DNA of 8,343 nt, taken from Alphaproteobacteria bacterium. GTDB taxonomy: Bacteria; Pseudomonadota; Alphaproteobacteria; Rhizobiales; Xanthobacteraceae. Made by a program: the position numbers and the translations under genes. Positions 1 to 5,273 of this stretch are shown here, piece after piece (position 1 is the stretch's first letter; each line of letters starts with the position of its first letter). Below the pieces are notes generated by a model that had not been told where the DNA came from, ran no database searches, and worked only from the letters and a program-made list of their open reading frames with translations. The stretch lies in the NCBI GenBank assembly GCA_005884855.1, contig VAZS01000217.1:1-8343 (forward strand). The letters run 5' to 3'.

Positions 1-1
1 C

Positions 2-148
2 GCGCATTTGCAAGCGATGGACTTCCTCAGCCGCGGTCATCTGCTGGCTGACGTGTCTGCGATCGTCGGTTCGCTGGATGTTGTATTCGGTAGACATCGA
101 CCGATCCCCGCCGGTCCTGGGCGGCAAAGTTACGGTTCAATTCAATGA
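2..148 (+). CDS. nuoD: NADH-quinone oxidoreductase subunit D, C-terminal end (partial, altered tail)
   Basis: The gene enters from the left edge, so only its last 48 codons are visible. They contain the run [20 protein letters not shown] followed by VGSLDVVFG, which matches the invariant C-terminus of NuoD, the 49-kDa subunit of proton-pumping complex I. NuoD helps form the quinone pocket in the peripheral arm at the membrane. The family normally ends FGE(V/I)DR and stop. Here the frame reads [12 protein letters not shown]... and stops at 146-148. The bases GACATCGACCGA (encoding DIDR) are present at 93-104 but one frame off, so a single-base insertion near 90-93 probably destroyed the native end. 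The next gene is not nuoE, so the operon seems broken or rearranged here. Identity is fairly sure; whether the protein still works is unknown. Confidence 0.8.
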   Translation, partial: AHLQAMDFLSRGHLLADVSAIVGSLDVVFGRHRPIPAGPGRQSYGSIQ

Positions 149-161
149 AATGAGGCCTTCC

Positions 162-488
162 ATGCCGCAGATCCAAACCAACAAGCAACCGCTTACACAG
201 ATCACAATCGTCGAGTCCGAGCCAGAGAAGCAGGCCGAGGCACTGAGAGTGATGACCGAACGAGCCCGCTTCATGGCGCGCCAGCCGGGCTTCATCTCCA
301 TCAGTCTGCATCGCAGCCTGGACGGGCGCCGCATCGTCAACTACGTACAATGGGAGAACCGCGATCTGCTGCGATCTGCCCATCAATCTCCGGAATTTCG
401 GAAGCAGTGGAATGATTTCGATAAGTTAACCGACGAGATCGACCCTCATTTGTACGAGGTGTCCGAAATCATGGACGCTGAACAGTAA
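162..488 (+). CDS. Antibiotic biosynthesis monooxygenase (ABM) domain protein
   Basis: A 108-residue single-domain protein of the ABM / dimeric alpha-beta barrel fold (PF03992). The beta strand TQITIVES (residues 12-19) leads into a helix with repeated charged residues (21-39). The signature QPGFISISLHRSLDGRRIVNY (41-61) and the following VQWENRDLLRSAHQSPEF (62-79) are typical of the family. Members are small cytosolic dimers. Some are cofactor-free quinol or polyketide oxygenases and others handle signals or haem, so the substrate here cannot be named. The start at 162 is chosen because GAGG lies 6 bases upstream. An in-frame reading continues back to 78, but that part overlaps the nuoD end and encodes the displaced DIDR of NuoD, so it is not thought to be translated. 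The gene begins 13 bases after the nuoD stop and may be cotranscribed with it. Confidence 0.82.
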   Translation: MPQIQTNKQPLTQITIVESEPEKQAEALRVMTERARFMARQPGFISISLHRSLDGRRIVNYVQWENRDLLRSAHQSPEFRKQWNDFDKLTDEIDPHLYEVSEIMDAEQ

Positions 489-787
489 AGGTTATCCAGA
501 GCAACAGACAGCAGCCCATATTCGACCACCTCGTCAGCGCGAGCGAGCACGCGGCAAGAGCGCTACCACAGCGCGCGAGCTGTACTCGACCATGCGGTCG
601 CGGGCATCAGGCATCGCAGACCGGCCGACTTTTGGCAGGGAGATCAACGGGAGCGATGGTGCTGGTTCCCTACCGCAATGGCGCAACCGATTGGCGTGGA
701 CCCCTAGCGCCGGGTCGTTTGTTATGCCCGTGCAAGCCACGGAGATGCCATTGCTGAATAGTGGCGAAGGAAACAAGGGGAAATAAA
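489..787 (+). other. Intergenic stretch with a hairpin and a weak short ORF
   Basis: These 299 bases separate the ABM gene from the DUF3175 gene. A perfect 5-bp hairpin CGACC-atgc-GGTCG lies at 587-600 but has no following T run, so it is not a convincing terminator. A 64-codon frame starts with the ATG at 592 and stops at 784-786, one base before the DUF3175 start. It has no ribosome site and resembles nothing I know, so it is not called as a gene. No recognisable promoter was found. Confidence 0.4.
775..780 (+). promoter_or_regulatory. Ribosome binding site deciding the DUF3175 start
   Basis: AAGGGG lies 7 bases before the ATG at 788. A GTG at 761 in the same frame would add nine residues but would place this site inside the coding sequence. 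The ATG is therefore preferred. Confidence 0.7.
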
Positions 788-1081
788 ATGAGTACACAGC
801 ATTCAAAGAAGAAATGGTCCGCTGACGTCACCGAACATAGCGATGCGCTGGATCTTGAGAACGACGTCTTCAAACGCTCGCCAACAAGGATCGCTCGATC
901 GCTTAAGCAGTCGGCCGAACACAGCCATCGGCGCAAATCAAGTCCTTATCGATCGGCCATGTCAATGCTGACCTTCTACATCAATCGAGCCGGAAGAAAT
1001 CTTTCCAGCGCACGGAGAAGGAAACTCGAGGTCGCCAAACAAAAGTTGAGAGAGGCTTTCCATCGCGAGACGAAAACTTAG
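788..1081 (+). CDS. DUF3175 family protein
   Basis: A 97-residue, strongly basic protein recognised as DUF3175 by its characteristic order of motifs. WSADVTEHSDALDLE stands at residues 10-24, VFKRSPTRIARSLKQSAE at 28-45, and the signature SPYRSAMSMLTFYINRAG at 52-69. A basic helix RRRKLEVAKQKLREAF follows at 76-91. The length matches the family's usual size of about 100 residues. No function is established for this family. The charge and helix content would suit nucleic-acid binding, but that is inference only. There is no signal peptide or membrane segment. The start is supported by AAGGGG at 775-780. The gene stands alone, 299 bases after the ABM gene and 118 bases before the PPC gene, on the same strand. 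Confidence 0.85.
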   Translation: MSTQHSKKKWSADVTEHSDALDLENDVFKRSPTRIARSLKQSAEHSHRRKSSPYRSAMSMLTFYINRAGRNLSSARRRKLEVAKQKLREAFHRETKT

Positions 1082-1186
1082 GCTCGCGTATTAGCTCTGA
1101 CGCTATCTGCAACTGTGCTTGCCTTCATTGTTCGCGCGGAATGCCCCTACGCGCAGCGACCCATCTTTATACTTATATCAATTAGT

Positions 1187-1192
1187 GAGGAG
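1187..1192 (+). promoter_or_regulatory. Ribosome binding site of the PPC gene
   Basis: GAGGAG, 7 bases before the ATG at 1200, is one of the best ribosome sites in the window. It fixes this start over the upstream in-frame ATG at 1119. Confidence 0.75.
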
Positions 1193-1199
1193 CTTCATC

Positions 1200-1637
1200 A
1201 TGAAATCAAGCCTCATTGCCGAAGAATCCGACCGGACCTTTATTTTGATCCTGGATCAAGGCGAAGAAGCCTTCCAAACGATCACCGACTTTGCAAACAC
1301 GATGCAGTTGACCGGAGCCTCCCTGATGGCGATTGGTGCATTTAGAACCGCAAAAGTTGGTTGGTTCGATTTCGAAGCAAAGCGCTACAAACCGATTGTT
1401 GTCGATGAACAATGTGAAGTCCTCAGCATGATTGGTGATATCGCGGAGGGTGATGATGGGAAGTCTAGCGTCCACACGCACGCGGTGCTTGGCATCAAGG
1501 ACGGCACTGTCAGGGGCGGGCACTTTCTTGAAGGTATTGTGCGTCCTACGCTTGAGGTAACGATCGTCGAGACACGCAGTCACTTGCGGCGGAAAAAGAA
1601 GCCGGAACTTGGGATTGCTTTAATAGATCCGTCGTAA
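1200..1637 (+). CDS. PPC (DUF296) domain protein, PD1-like DNA-binding family
   Basis: A 145-residue single-domain protein of the PPC/DUF296 family (COG1661), related to the plant and prokaryote conserved domain of AT-hook proteins. The visible signature is VHTHAVLGIKDGTVRGGHFL (residues 91-110) followed by PTLEVTIVE (116-124). The three conserved histidines, His92, His94 and His108, form the likely metal site seen in bacterial and archaeal members. The domain is a trimer-forming alpha-beta fold. Although such proteins are often named DNA-binding, the bacterial role is not settled. The C-terminal tail is basic (HLRRKKKPE, 128-136), and no AT-hook (RGRP) is present. The start at 1200 is chosen because GAGGAG lies 7 bases upstream at 1187-1192. 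A longer in-frame reading from 1119 has no ribosome site and encodes an unrelated, cysteine- and arginine-containing leader. Confidence 0.87.
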   Translation: MKSSLIAEESDRTFILILDQGEEAFQTITDFANTMQLTGASLMAIGAFRTAKVGWFDFEAKRYKPIVVDEQCEVLSMIGDIAEGDDGKSSVHTHAVLGIKDGTVRGGHFLEGIVRPTLEVTIVETRSHLRRKKKPELGIALIDPS

Positions 1638-1835
1638 GTTGCGCGAAACTCGGCGAGCCGACAGAAAGACACCGAGCAGCGGCTTCGGGAGCTCGGGTAT
1701 GACCGTCCCCCCTCGGCCCATTATTTCAAACTCGCGGCATTGGATGTAGAGAGCCCTTTTGCATTCGCCAAAGATGGATATCTGGAAGGCGCTGAACAAC
1801 ATTATCGTTTAGCCAGCTGGTTGGGACTTGGCCTC
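1638..1835 (+). other. Open frame without an ATG between PPC and the epimerase pseudogene; possible gene remnant
   Basis: From the codon after the PPC stop (1635-1637) the same frame stays open through 1835 and runs directly into the epimerase reading frame. It has no ATG; the first possible start is a TTG at 1740 without a ribosome site. The translation looks protein-like and helical: RQKDTEQRLRELGYDRPPS, then HYFKLAALDVESPFAFAKDG, then YLEGAEQHYRLAS. The YFKLA and HYRLA segments resemble small helical rhizobial proteins of unknown function. It may be the decayed remainder of such a gene, or non-coding. I cannot name a family. Confidence 0.3.
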
Positions 1836-2590
1836 ATGACACGAATCGTCGTGGTGTTCGGGGGCACCGGCTTCCTCGGCCGGCGCATTGTTCGGCATTT
1901 GCTGGATCAGGGGTTTGTGGTGCGGGCGGCGTCGCGGCATCCAGAGCGCGGCAAGACGATTTTTCGCGAGAAACTATCCGAACTGGATCTTATCCAGGCG
2001 GACATCACCAGCGATGCGTCAATCAGGGAAGCCGTAAAAGGCGCCTTTGGCGTTGTGAACGCCATAAGTTTCTATGTCGAGCGTGGGAAGCAGACGTTTT
2101 ACTCAGTGCACATCGAAGCCGCGGCCAGACTCGCAAGGCATTCCCGGGAAAGTGCTGTAGCGCGGCTGGTGCATGTCTCCGGGATTGGCGCCGATGCCAG
2201 CTCATCCTCACCGTACATCCGCAGCCGAGGAGAAGGCGAACCAGGCTGCAACCCGCTTATGTGGAAGATGTCGGAAAGGCGATCGCGCGCGTATTCGATG
2301 CCTTGCAAGCCGAGAAAGTCTATGAATTCGCAGGACCTCGCACCTACACGTACCAAGAGCTGCTGCAAACTGTCGTAAGTCATCTCGGCTTACGACGCGC
2401 CTTAATGCCTGTGCCATTTGCGATTTGGCAGACCGCAGCGTGGTTTGCCGAGTTTCTGCCACACCCCTTCATTACGCGCAATCAGGTGGAGCTGATGACA
2501 ATCGATAATGTTGCTTCACCAGGTTGCCCAGGGTTGCGCGCGCTCGGTATCGAGCCGCACGGCATCGAGTCTGTGCTGGCGACAAGGTAA
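1836..2590 (+). pseudogene. NDUFA9-like NAD(P)-binding epimerase-family gene, broken by internal deletion and frame change
   Basis: The 5' part (1836 to about 2240) encodes an extended short-chain dehydrogenase start: the Rossmann motif VVFGGTGFLGRRIVRHLL (residues 6-23), then HVSGIGADASSSSPYIRSRGEGE (113-135). The last part carries the Tyr-x3-Arg/Lys active-site pair. At 2241-2243 the sequence jumps to RLQPAYVEDVGKAIARVFDA in another frame, which reads on to a normal family C-terminus and stops at 2590. In complete members roughly 45-50 residues, including the IRPxxxFGPxD segment, lie between RGEGE and RLQPxYVEDV. About 140 bases are therefore missing, in a number not divisible by three. Staying in the first frame gives only an unrelated tail to 2378. 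Intact members bind NAD(P)(H) and are annotated as complex I NDUFA9-subunit-like proteins. The ATG at 1836 has only a weak ribosome site. Confidence 0.82.
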
Positions 2591-2978
2591 AGTACGGTCA
2601 CTCGCATGTTGCCGCGCGATCAAATTGCGCGCGACGAAACCTAGCATTGCAATTTTGGTCGCAGAGGCACGTCCTTTTGACCGGCATTTTCTCAGTGCTA
2701 CGGCTTTCGATAGAGGCCAGAGCGAGACGCTTCGAGAACGTCACCTGCAAATGGCTCGCTAATGAGGGCGCCGATGCGACGCGCACGGCCTTGGGCGCTC
2801 GCGCGGCCGACGTTGGCGAGCATCCCGCCTCTTCATGCGTGCCCCTTATTTGCCGGTTTCCGGGCTGAGTATTTAACCAGTCAAGCTAATAGCGAAAATA
2901 AACGTCTCCGGCGTGAATGTTGCTGACCTCTCGCGAGAAAAGGAATAAAGTTGTGGATAGGGAGCTGGGGAGGTTGCA
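2591..2978 (+). other. 388-base stretch with no convincing gene
   Basis: All frames were read. Open frames exist on both strands (for example plus 2524-2868 and minus 2598-2786), but none has a ribosome site at a plausible start or a recognisable motif, and they overlap each other. The first bases follow the epimerase pseudogene. The last 40 or so become A-rich (around 2930-2950) before a good ribosome site at 2967-2973, so a promoter for the next gene probably lies here. I cannot point to firm -35 and -10 boxes. Confidence 0.45.
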
Positions 2979-3215
2979 ATGTACAAAGTACGACGTCTGC
3001 GCGCAATGGGTTCGCTGTGCCGTCAAACGGCCGCGTACAATCCCGCCGAACGTTGCAGGTTCGTTGCTGAGGCGGAGTATTGGGAACATTTAGCCGAGCA
3101 TGAACTAGCTGTTCACTTTGAAGAATGCAATGCGTACCGCTTCAGTGACGAAGCGAACGTCTGCACATCCGCAAACTCGAATGACACGCGACGCCAGACG
3201 ATTGTCGCGGCGTGA
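2979..3215 (+). CDS. Small hypothetical protein of Bradyrhizobium type
   Basis: A 78-residue protein preceded by a strong GGGGAGG at 2967-2973, 5 bases before the ATG. The N-terminal half reads MYKVRRLRAMGSLCRQTAAY (residues 1-20), then NPAERCRFVAEAEYWEHLAE (21-40) and HFEECNAYRF (46-55). The pattern 'basic start, AMxSLCRQxAA, AExWExLAE, HFxEC' is familiar from short uncharacterised proteins in Bradyrhizobium, but I know no function for it. Residues 1-50 should be two amphipathic helices; there is no signal peptide or membrane segment. Three cysteines (14, 26, 50) are spaced too widely for a classic zinc finger. The tail after residue 55 is polar and low in motifs, and may be an extension past the original stop. 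A 6-bp inverted repeat, CGCGAC at 3187-3192 and GTCGCG at 3204-3209, lies over the stop region without a T run. Confidence 0.6.
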   Translation: MYKVRRLRAMGSLCRQTAAYNPAERCRFVAEAEYWEHLAEHELAVHFEECNAYRFSDEANVCTSANSNDTRRQTIVAA

Positions 3216-3358
3216 ATACTCTCATGCGAGCGACGTGGCGGCTTCTATCGAACTCCGCCGCGCCCTCGTGCGAACGCGAGTGTTGTGCGGAAGTGCTTTG
3301 CATATCCGCGGCAAGGGTTGGGCCGCCGAGAGCACGTTTTCAGGCGTGAACAGTGCGC

Positions 3359-3389
3359 AAAAAAGGCCGTTGTCCTGGGATCCGGCCTT
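3359..3389 (-). terminator. Rho-independent terminator of the phasin gene
   Basis: Read on the minus strand, AAGGCCG (3389-3383) and CGGCCTT (3369-3363) form a 7-bp stem with a 13-base loop. A run of six T follows (complement of the A run at 3359-3364, two of which also pair in the stem). It lies about 30 bases after the phasin stop, the normal place for its terminator. The plus strand has no T run after the stem, so it acts in one direction only. Confidence 0.75.
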
Positions 3390-3418
3390 CTTGTGTCACT
3401 CGGGTGATCAGCAAGGCG

Positions 3419-4009
3419 CTAGGCGGCAGGCCGGAAGCGTTCCATGTGCTTGGTGGCATCGTCCGCCACCTTGAGCGACATGTCGGCCATCTTCCGGCTG
3501 CTCTGCAAGACGCTTCCCACGGTTTCACGCAGCAAGTCACTTTGAACGGCTGCAAGGTCCTGAGGAGTGCGGCAGCGCCACAGTTCATTCATCCGCTCCA
3601 TGCTCTTCTCCATTTGCTGGCGAACGAACTCGAAGTACTCTTGAGACATCCCACTCATCAGCCGGGTAGCGGCTGTGCTACTGTAAAGTATCGTTTCGGT
3701 GTTGCGGGCTGAGCGTTCAGTAGCCTGTTGCGCCTGTTGCGCTTCGCTTCCCGAAAACCCGAGCGTGCGACCAAGTTCCTCCGTCGAGCGACCCATCACC
3801 TTCGTCGCCATGTCCAGCCCAAAACGCCAAGCATTCTGTACCGTCTCAGCATTTTGCTGGAGCAGCTGGGCGCCGACCCGAGCCACTTCGTCCCCAGCCT
3901 CAGCCGCGACTTGTCCCATGCGCGTGGTCTGCTCAGTAGCCCTCTCGCTTGCGTGGCGGGCTGTGTCTTCAATGTTTTGGGTGGACTTATCATCGCGCGG
4001 GTTTGCCAT
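3419..4009 (-). CDS. Phasin family protein
   Basis: A 196-residue protein of the rhizobial phasin family (PF09361 type). Phasins coat polyhydroxyalkanoate granules in the cytoplasm and control their number and size. The protein is almost wholly helical and rich in Ala, Gln, Glu and Arg. A charged N-terminal part (residues 1-40) is followed by long amphipathic helices (40-75, 88-145). The typical late segment RTPQDLAAVQSDLLRETVGS (147-166) leads into SRKMADMSLKVADDATKHME (171-190). There are no membrane segments or signal peptide. The start at 4009 is taken because GGAGGAG lies about 6 bases upstream. An in-frame ATG 11 codons further out would bury that ribosome site. The gene diverges from the 68-residue gene at 4219 and ends in its own terminator at 3359-3389. 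No pha synthesis gene is visible nearby. Confidence 0.88.
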   Translation of the reverse strand: MANPRDDKSTQNIEDTARHASERATEQTTRMGQVAAEAGDEVARVGAQLLQQNAETVQNAWRFGLDMATKVMGRSTEELGRTLGFSGSEAQQAQQATERSARNTETILYSSTAATRLMSGMSQEYFEFVRQQMEKSMERMNELWRCRTPQDLAAVQSDLLRETVGSVLQSSRKMADMSLKVADDATKHMERFRPAA

Positions 4010-4082
4010 TTTGTTCTCCTCCATTTCTGATTGATAGTTCAAATCCTATGGGAGTTTCTGACCCAACCCTTCGCCAGCAACG

Positions 4083-4099
4083 CGGTCGCTGTACGACCG
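4083..4099. repeat. Perfect 6-bp dyad in the phasin divergent spacer
   Basis: CGGTCG (4083-4088) and CGACCG (4094-4099) flank CTGTA. The site lies about 75 bases upstream of the phasin start and 120 bases upstream of the start at 4219, so it could be an operator or part of an RNA leader. No known regulator site is recognised; PhaR is only a guess from context. Confidence 0.45.
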
Positions 4100-4160
4100 T
4101 TCCTGGGACCGTGCGGCCGTGAATATTTTAATCTTCTATTCTGGAAACCTCCGTCAAGCT

Positions 4161-4182
4161 CCGGGCTTTTTTGCCCGCGGGC
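4161..4182. repeat. GC-rich dyads in the leader of the small gene at 4219
   Basis: CGGGC (4162-4166), a TTTTTT loop, and GCCCG (4173-4177) form a 5-bp hairpin. It overlaps a perfect 10-bp palindrome GCCCGCGGGC (4173-4182). The element ends 36 bases before the start at 4219. The T run is in the loop, not after the stem, so it is not a normal terminator. Confidence 0.4.
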
Positions 4183-4218
4183 CGGGAGCAATAAGAAACG
4201 CAAAAGGGATGAAACAAT

Positions 4219-4425
4219 ATGACCGTTGGCAACGAAAGCCTCGATCCACGCCGCATTGCGATCGTGCCGATCGCTGGACTAAACGCGACCAAGATGCTTT
4301 TGCAGTATCAGGCGTCGATGTTGAGAATGTGGGCGAATAATTGCGAGTTGGCAGCCCACAACTTTGATAGGGGCCTCGAAACGTTTAGGTCTGCGACAGA
4401 ACAACGGCAACGAGACGCGGCATAG
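4219..4425 (+). CDS. Small helical protein, possibly phasin-like
   Basis: A 68-residue protein with a short N-terminus (MTVGNESLDPRRIAIVPIAG, residues 1-20) and then one long amphipathic helix. The helix runs KMLLQYQASMLRMWANNCEL (25-44), then HNFDRGLETFRSATEQRQRD (47-66). The order 'hydrophobic heptads, MWANN, GLE, polar end' resembles short phasin-like proteins of Bradyrhizobium. With a real phasin gene diverging 209 bases away, a granule-associated role is a fair guess but unproven. The ribosome site is modest: an AAGGGATGAA stretch lies a little far from the ATG. The downstream gene (SRAP) converges and ends 37 bases beyond this stop, with no clear terminator between them. Confidence 0.62.
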   Translation: MTVGNESLDPRRIAIVPIAGLNATKMLLQYQASMLRMWANNCELAAHNFDRGLETFRSATEQRQRDAA

Positions 4426-4462
4426 TTCGGCTTCATGCATCCTGCGGGCTTATCTTCCGCCA

Positions 4463-5146
4463 TCAGAGCGGCAACAGTGGCTCTACGTCTTGCGCCGCTT
4501 CGTTCCGCTCTGGCGGCGGATCCTCCCGCTCACCACTTGCAATGATCTTGAGTACGCCGTCGGGCAATGGTCGCTGAAGCATGCACGCGTCGGCCCACGG
4601 AGCCCGCATCCACACCTCGAATTCTTCTTCAGTGGTCAAGATCACCGGCATCGCCTTCGGATGTATTGGAGCGACAATGTCGTTCGGCTCGGTCGTCAGG
4701 AAGCCATAGAGCAGATGGCGTCCTTCGATGGGGTTTGCCTTGGTTCCGCGGATGCCGATCCATTCGGTCCAAATCCCCGCGAACGCGACCAGTGGTCGGG
4801 TCTCATCCAGAGCGAACCACTTCGGCAACTTCTTCGGCTTAGTGTCGGCATATTCGCAGAAGGACGTAAATGGCACGACGCAACGGCTCTCGGAGGCCAG
4901 CCATCGACGCCAGTGCGGCGAACTGGTGTTGCGGATGTTCGTCGTGATGCCTGGAAACTGCGGCGGGTTCGGCATGCCCCACCGCATCATCGTAAGTTCG
5001 CGCTCTCCTTTATTGACGCGCACCACAGGCGCGACTTGATCGGGAAAGATCGCGGGCAGCGATGGCAGGTTGCCCGTGTCGTCTCTCGTGACCCTAAACA
5101 GGTCGCGGATCGCCTTGTTAGTCGTCGCCGAATACAGATTGCACAT
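4463..5146 (-). CDS. SOS response-associated peptidase family protein (SRAP, YedK/HMCES type)
   Basis: A 227-residue protein, the normal length for SRAP. The family senses abasic sites in single-stranded DNA and forms a stable thiazolidine crosslink through the N-terminal cysteine exposed after Met1 is removed. All expected elements are visible. They are MCNLYS with Cys2; MRWGMPNPP (54-62); TNIRNTSSPHWRRWL with Asn70 and Arg72 (69-83); RCVVPFTSFCEY with the catalytic Glu98 (88-99); AFAGIWTEW (121-129); and IHPKAMPVIL with His162 (161-170). The HWRRWL and PFTSFCEY wording is that of the alphaproteobacterial branch. The C-terminal tail (205-227) is acidic and proline-rich. The start must be the Met before Cys2. 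No GTTC-type SOS box is visible upstream, so LexA control is not evident. The gene diverges from the zinc-ribbon gene at 5274. Confidence 0.93.
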   Translation of the reverse strand: MCNLYSATTNKAIRDLFRVTRDDTGNLPSLPAIFPDQVAPVVRVNKGERELTMMRWGMPNPPQFPGITTNIRNTSSPHWRRWLASESRCVVPFTSFCEYADTKPKKLPKWFALDETRPLVAFAGIWTEWIGIRGTKANPIEGRHLLYGFLTTEPNDIVAPIHPKAMPVILTTEEEFEVWMRAPWADACMLQRPLPDGVLKIIASGEREDPPPERNEAAQDVEPLLPL

Positions 5147-5199
5147 AGACGGTACCTATGGGGCCGGGGCTCGCATCCGGACCTCTAATTCTAGTGGCG

Positions 5200-5215
5200 T
5201 TGCGTGAGCGCGCAA
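5200..5215. repeat. Short inverted repeat upstream of SRAP
   Basis: TTGCG (5200-5204) and CGCAA (5211-5215) flank TGAGCG. The dyad lies 54 bases before the SRAP start on the minus strand, a suitable position for an operator. No regulator is assigned. Confidence 0.3.
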
Positions 5216-5230
5216 ACACCTCTGTGATGC

Positions 5231-5253
5231 GCCGGCGCGCCGGCCTTGGCCGG
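5231..5253. repeat. Overlapping GC-rich palindromes between SRAP and the zinc-ribbon gene
   Basis: A perfect 14-bp palindrome GCCGGCGCGCCGGC (5231-5244) overlaps a second inverted repeat, CCGGCC-TT-GGCCGG (5240-5253). Both lie in the 127-base spacer between two divergent genes. The structure could extrude as hairpins or act as a shared operator. It also resembles the head-to-tail palindromic units of REP-type repeats, though only one copy is visible here. Confidence 0.5.
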
Positions 5254-5273
5254 TTGGATTTCGGGATCTAACT

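Noticed and set aside
27..386. Minus-strand open frame over nuoD end and the ABM gene
   Set aside because: Both plus-strand genes are recognisable; this frame has no family signature.
587..600. Hairpin CGACC-atgc-GGTCG as a terminator of the ABM gene
   Set aside because: It lies about 100 bases after the stop, the stem is only 5 bp, and no T run follows.
534..806. Minus-strand 90-codon frame in the ABM-DUF3175 spacer
   Set aside because: No ribosome site, no motif, and it runs into the DUF3175 start region. Kept as non-coding.
1206..1583. Minus-strand open frame opposite the PPC gene
   Set aside because: The PPC protein has its histidine motif and a strong ribosome site; the reverse frame is a shadow.
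2524..2868. Plus-strand 114-codon frame after the epimerase pseudogene
   Set aside because: It begins inside the pseudogene in another frame, has no ribosome site and no recognisable motif.
3118..3474. Plus-strand 118-codon frame
   Set aside because: It overlaps the 3' end of the small gene at 2979, the phasin terminator and the phasin end. The composition is basic with no motif.
4364..5188. Long plus-strand open frame of 274 codons
   Set aside because: It lies opposite the SRAP gene, whose protein has a full set of family motifs. The plus-strand translation is Arg/His/Pro-rich without motifs, typical of an antisense shadow in GC-rich DNA.
5147..5273. LexA (SOS) box upstream of SRAP, expected from the family name
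   Set aside because: No GTTC-N7-GTTC or GAAC-N7-GTTC pattern is present in this spacer.
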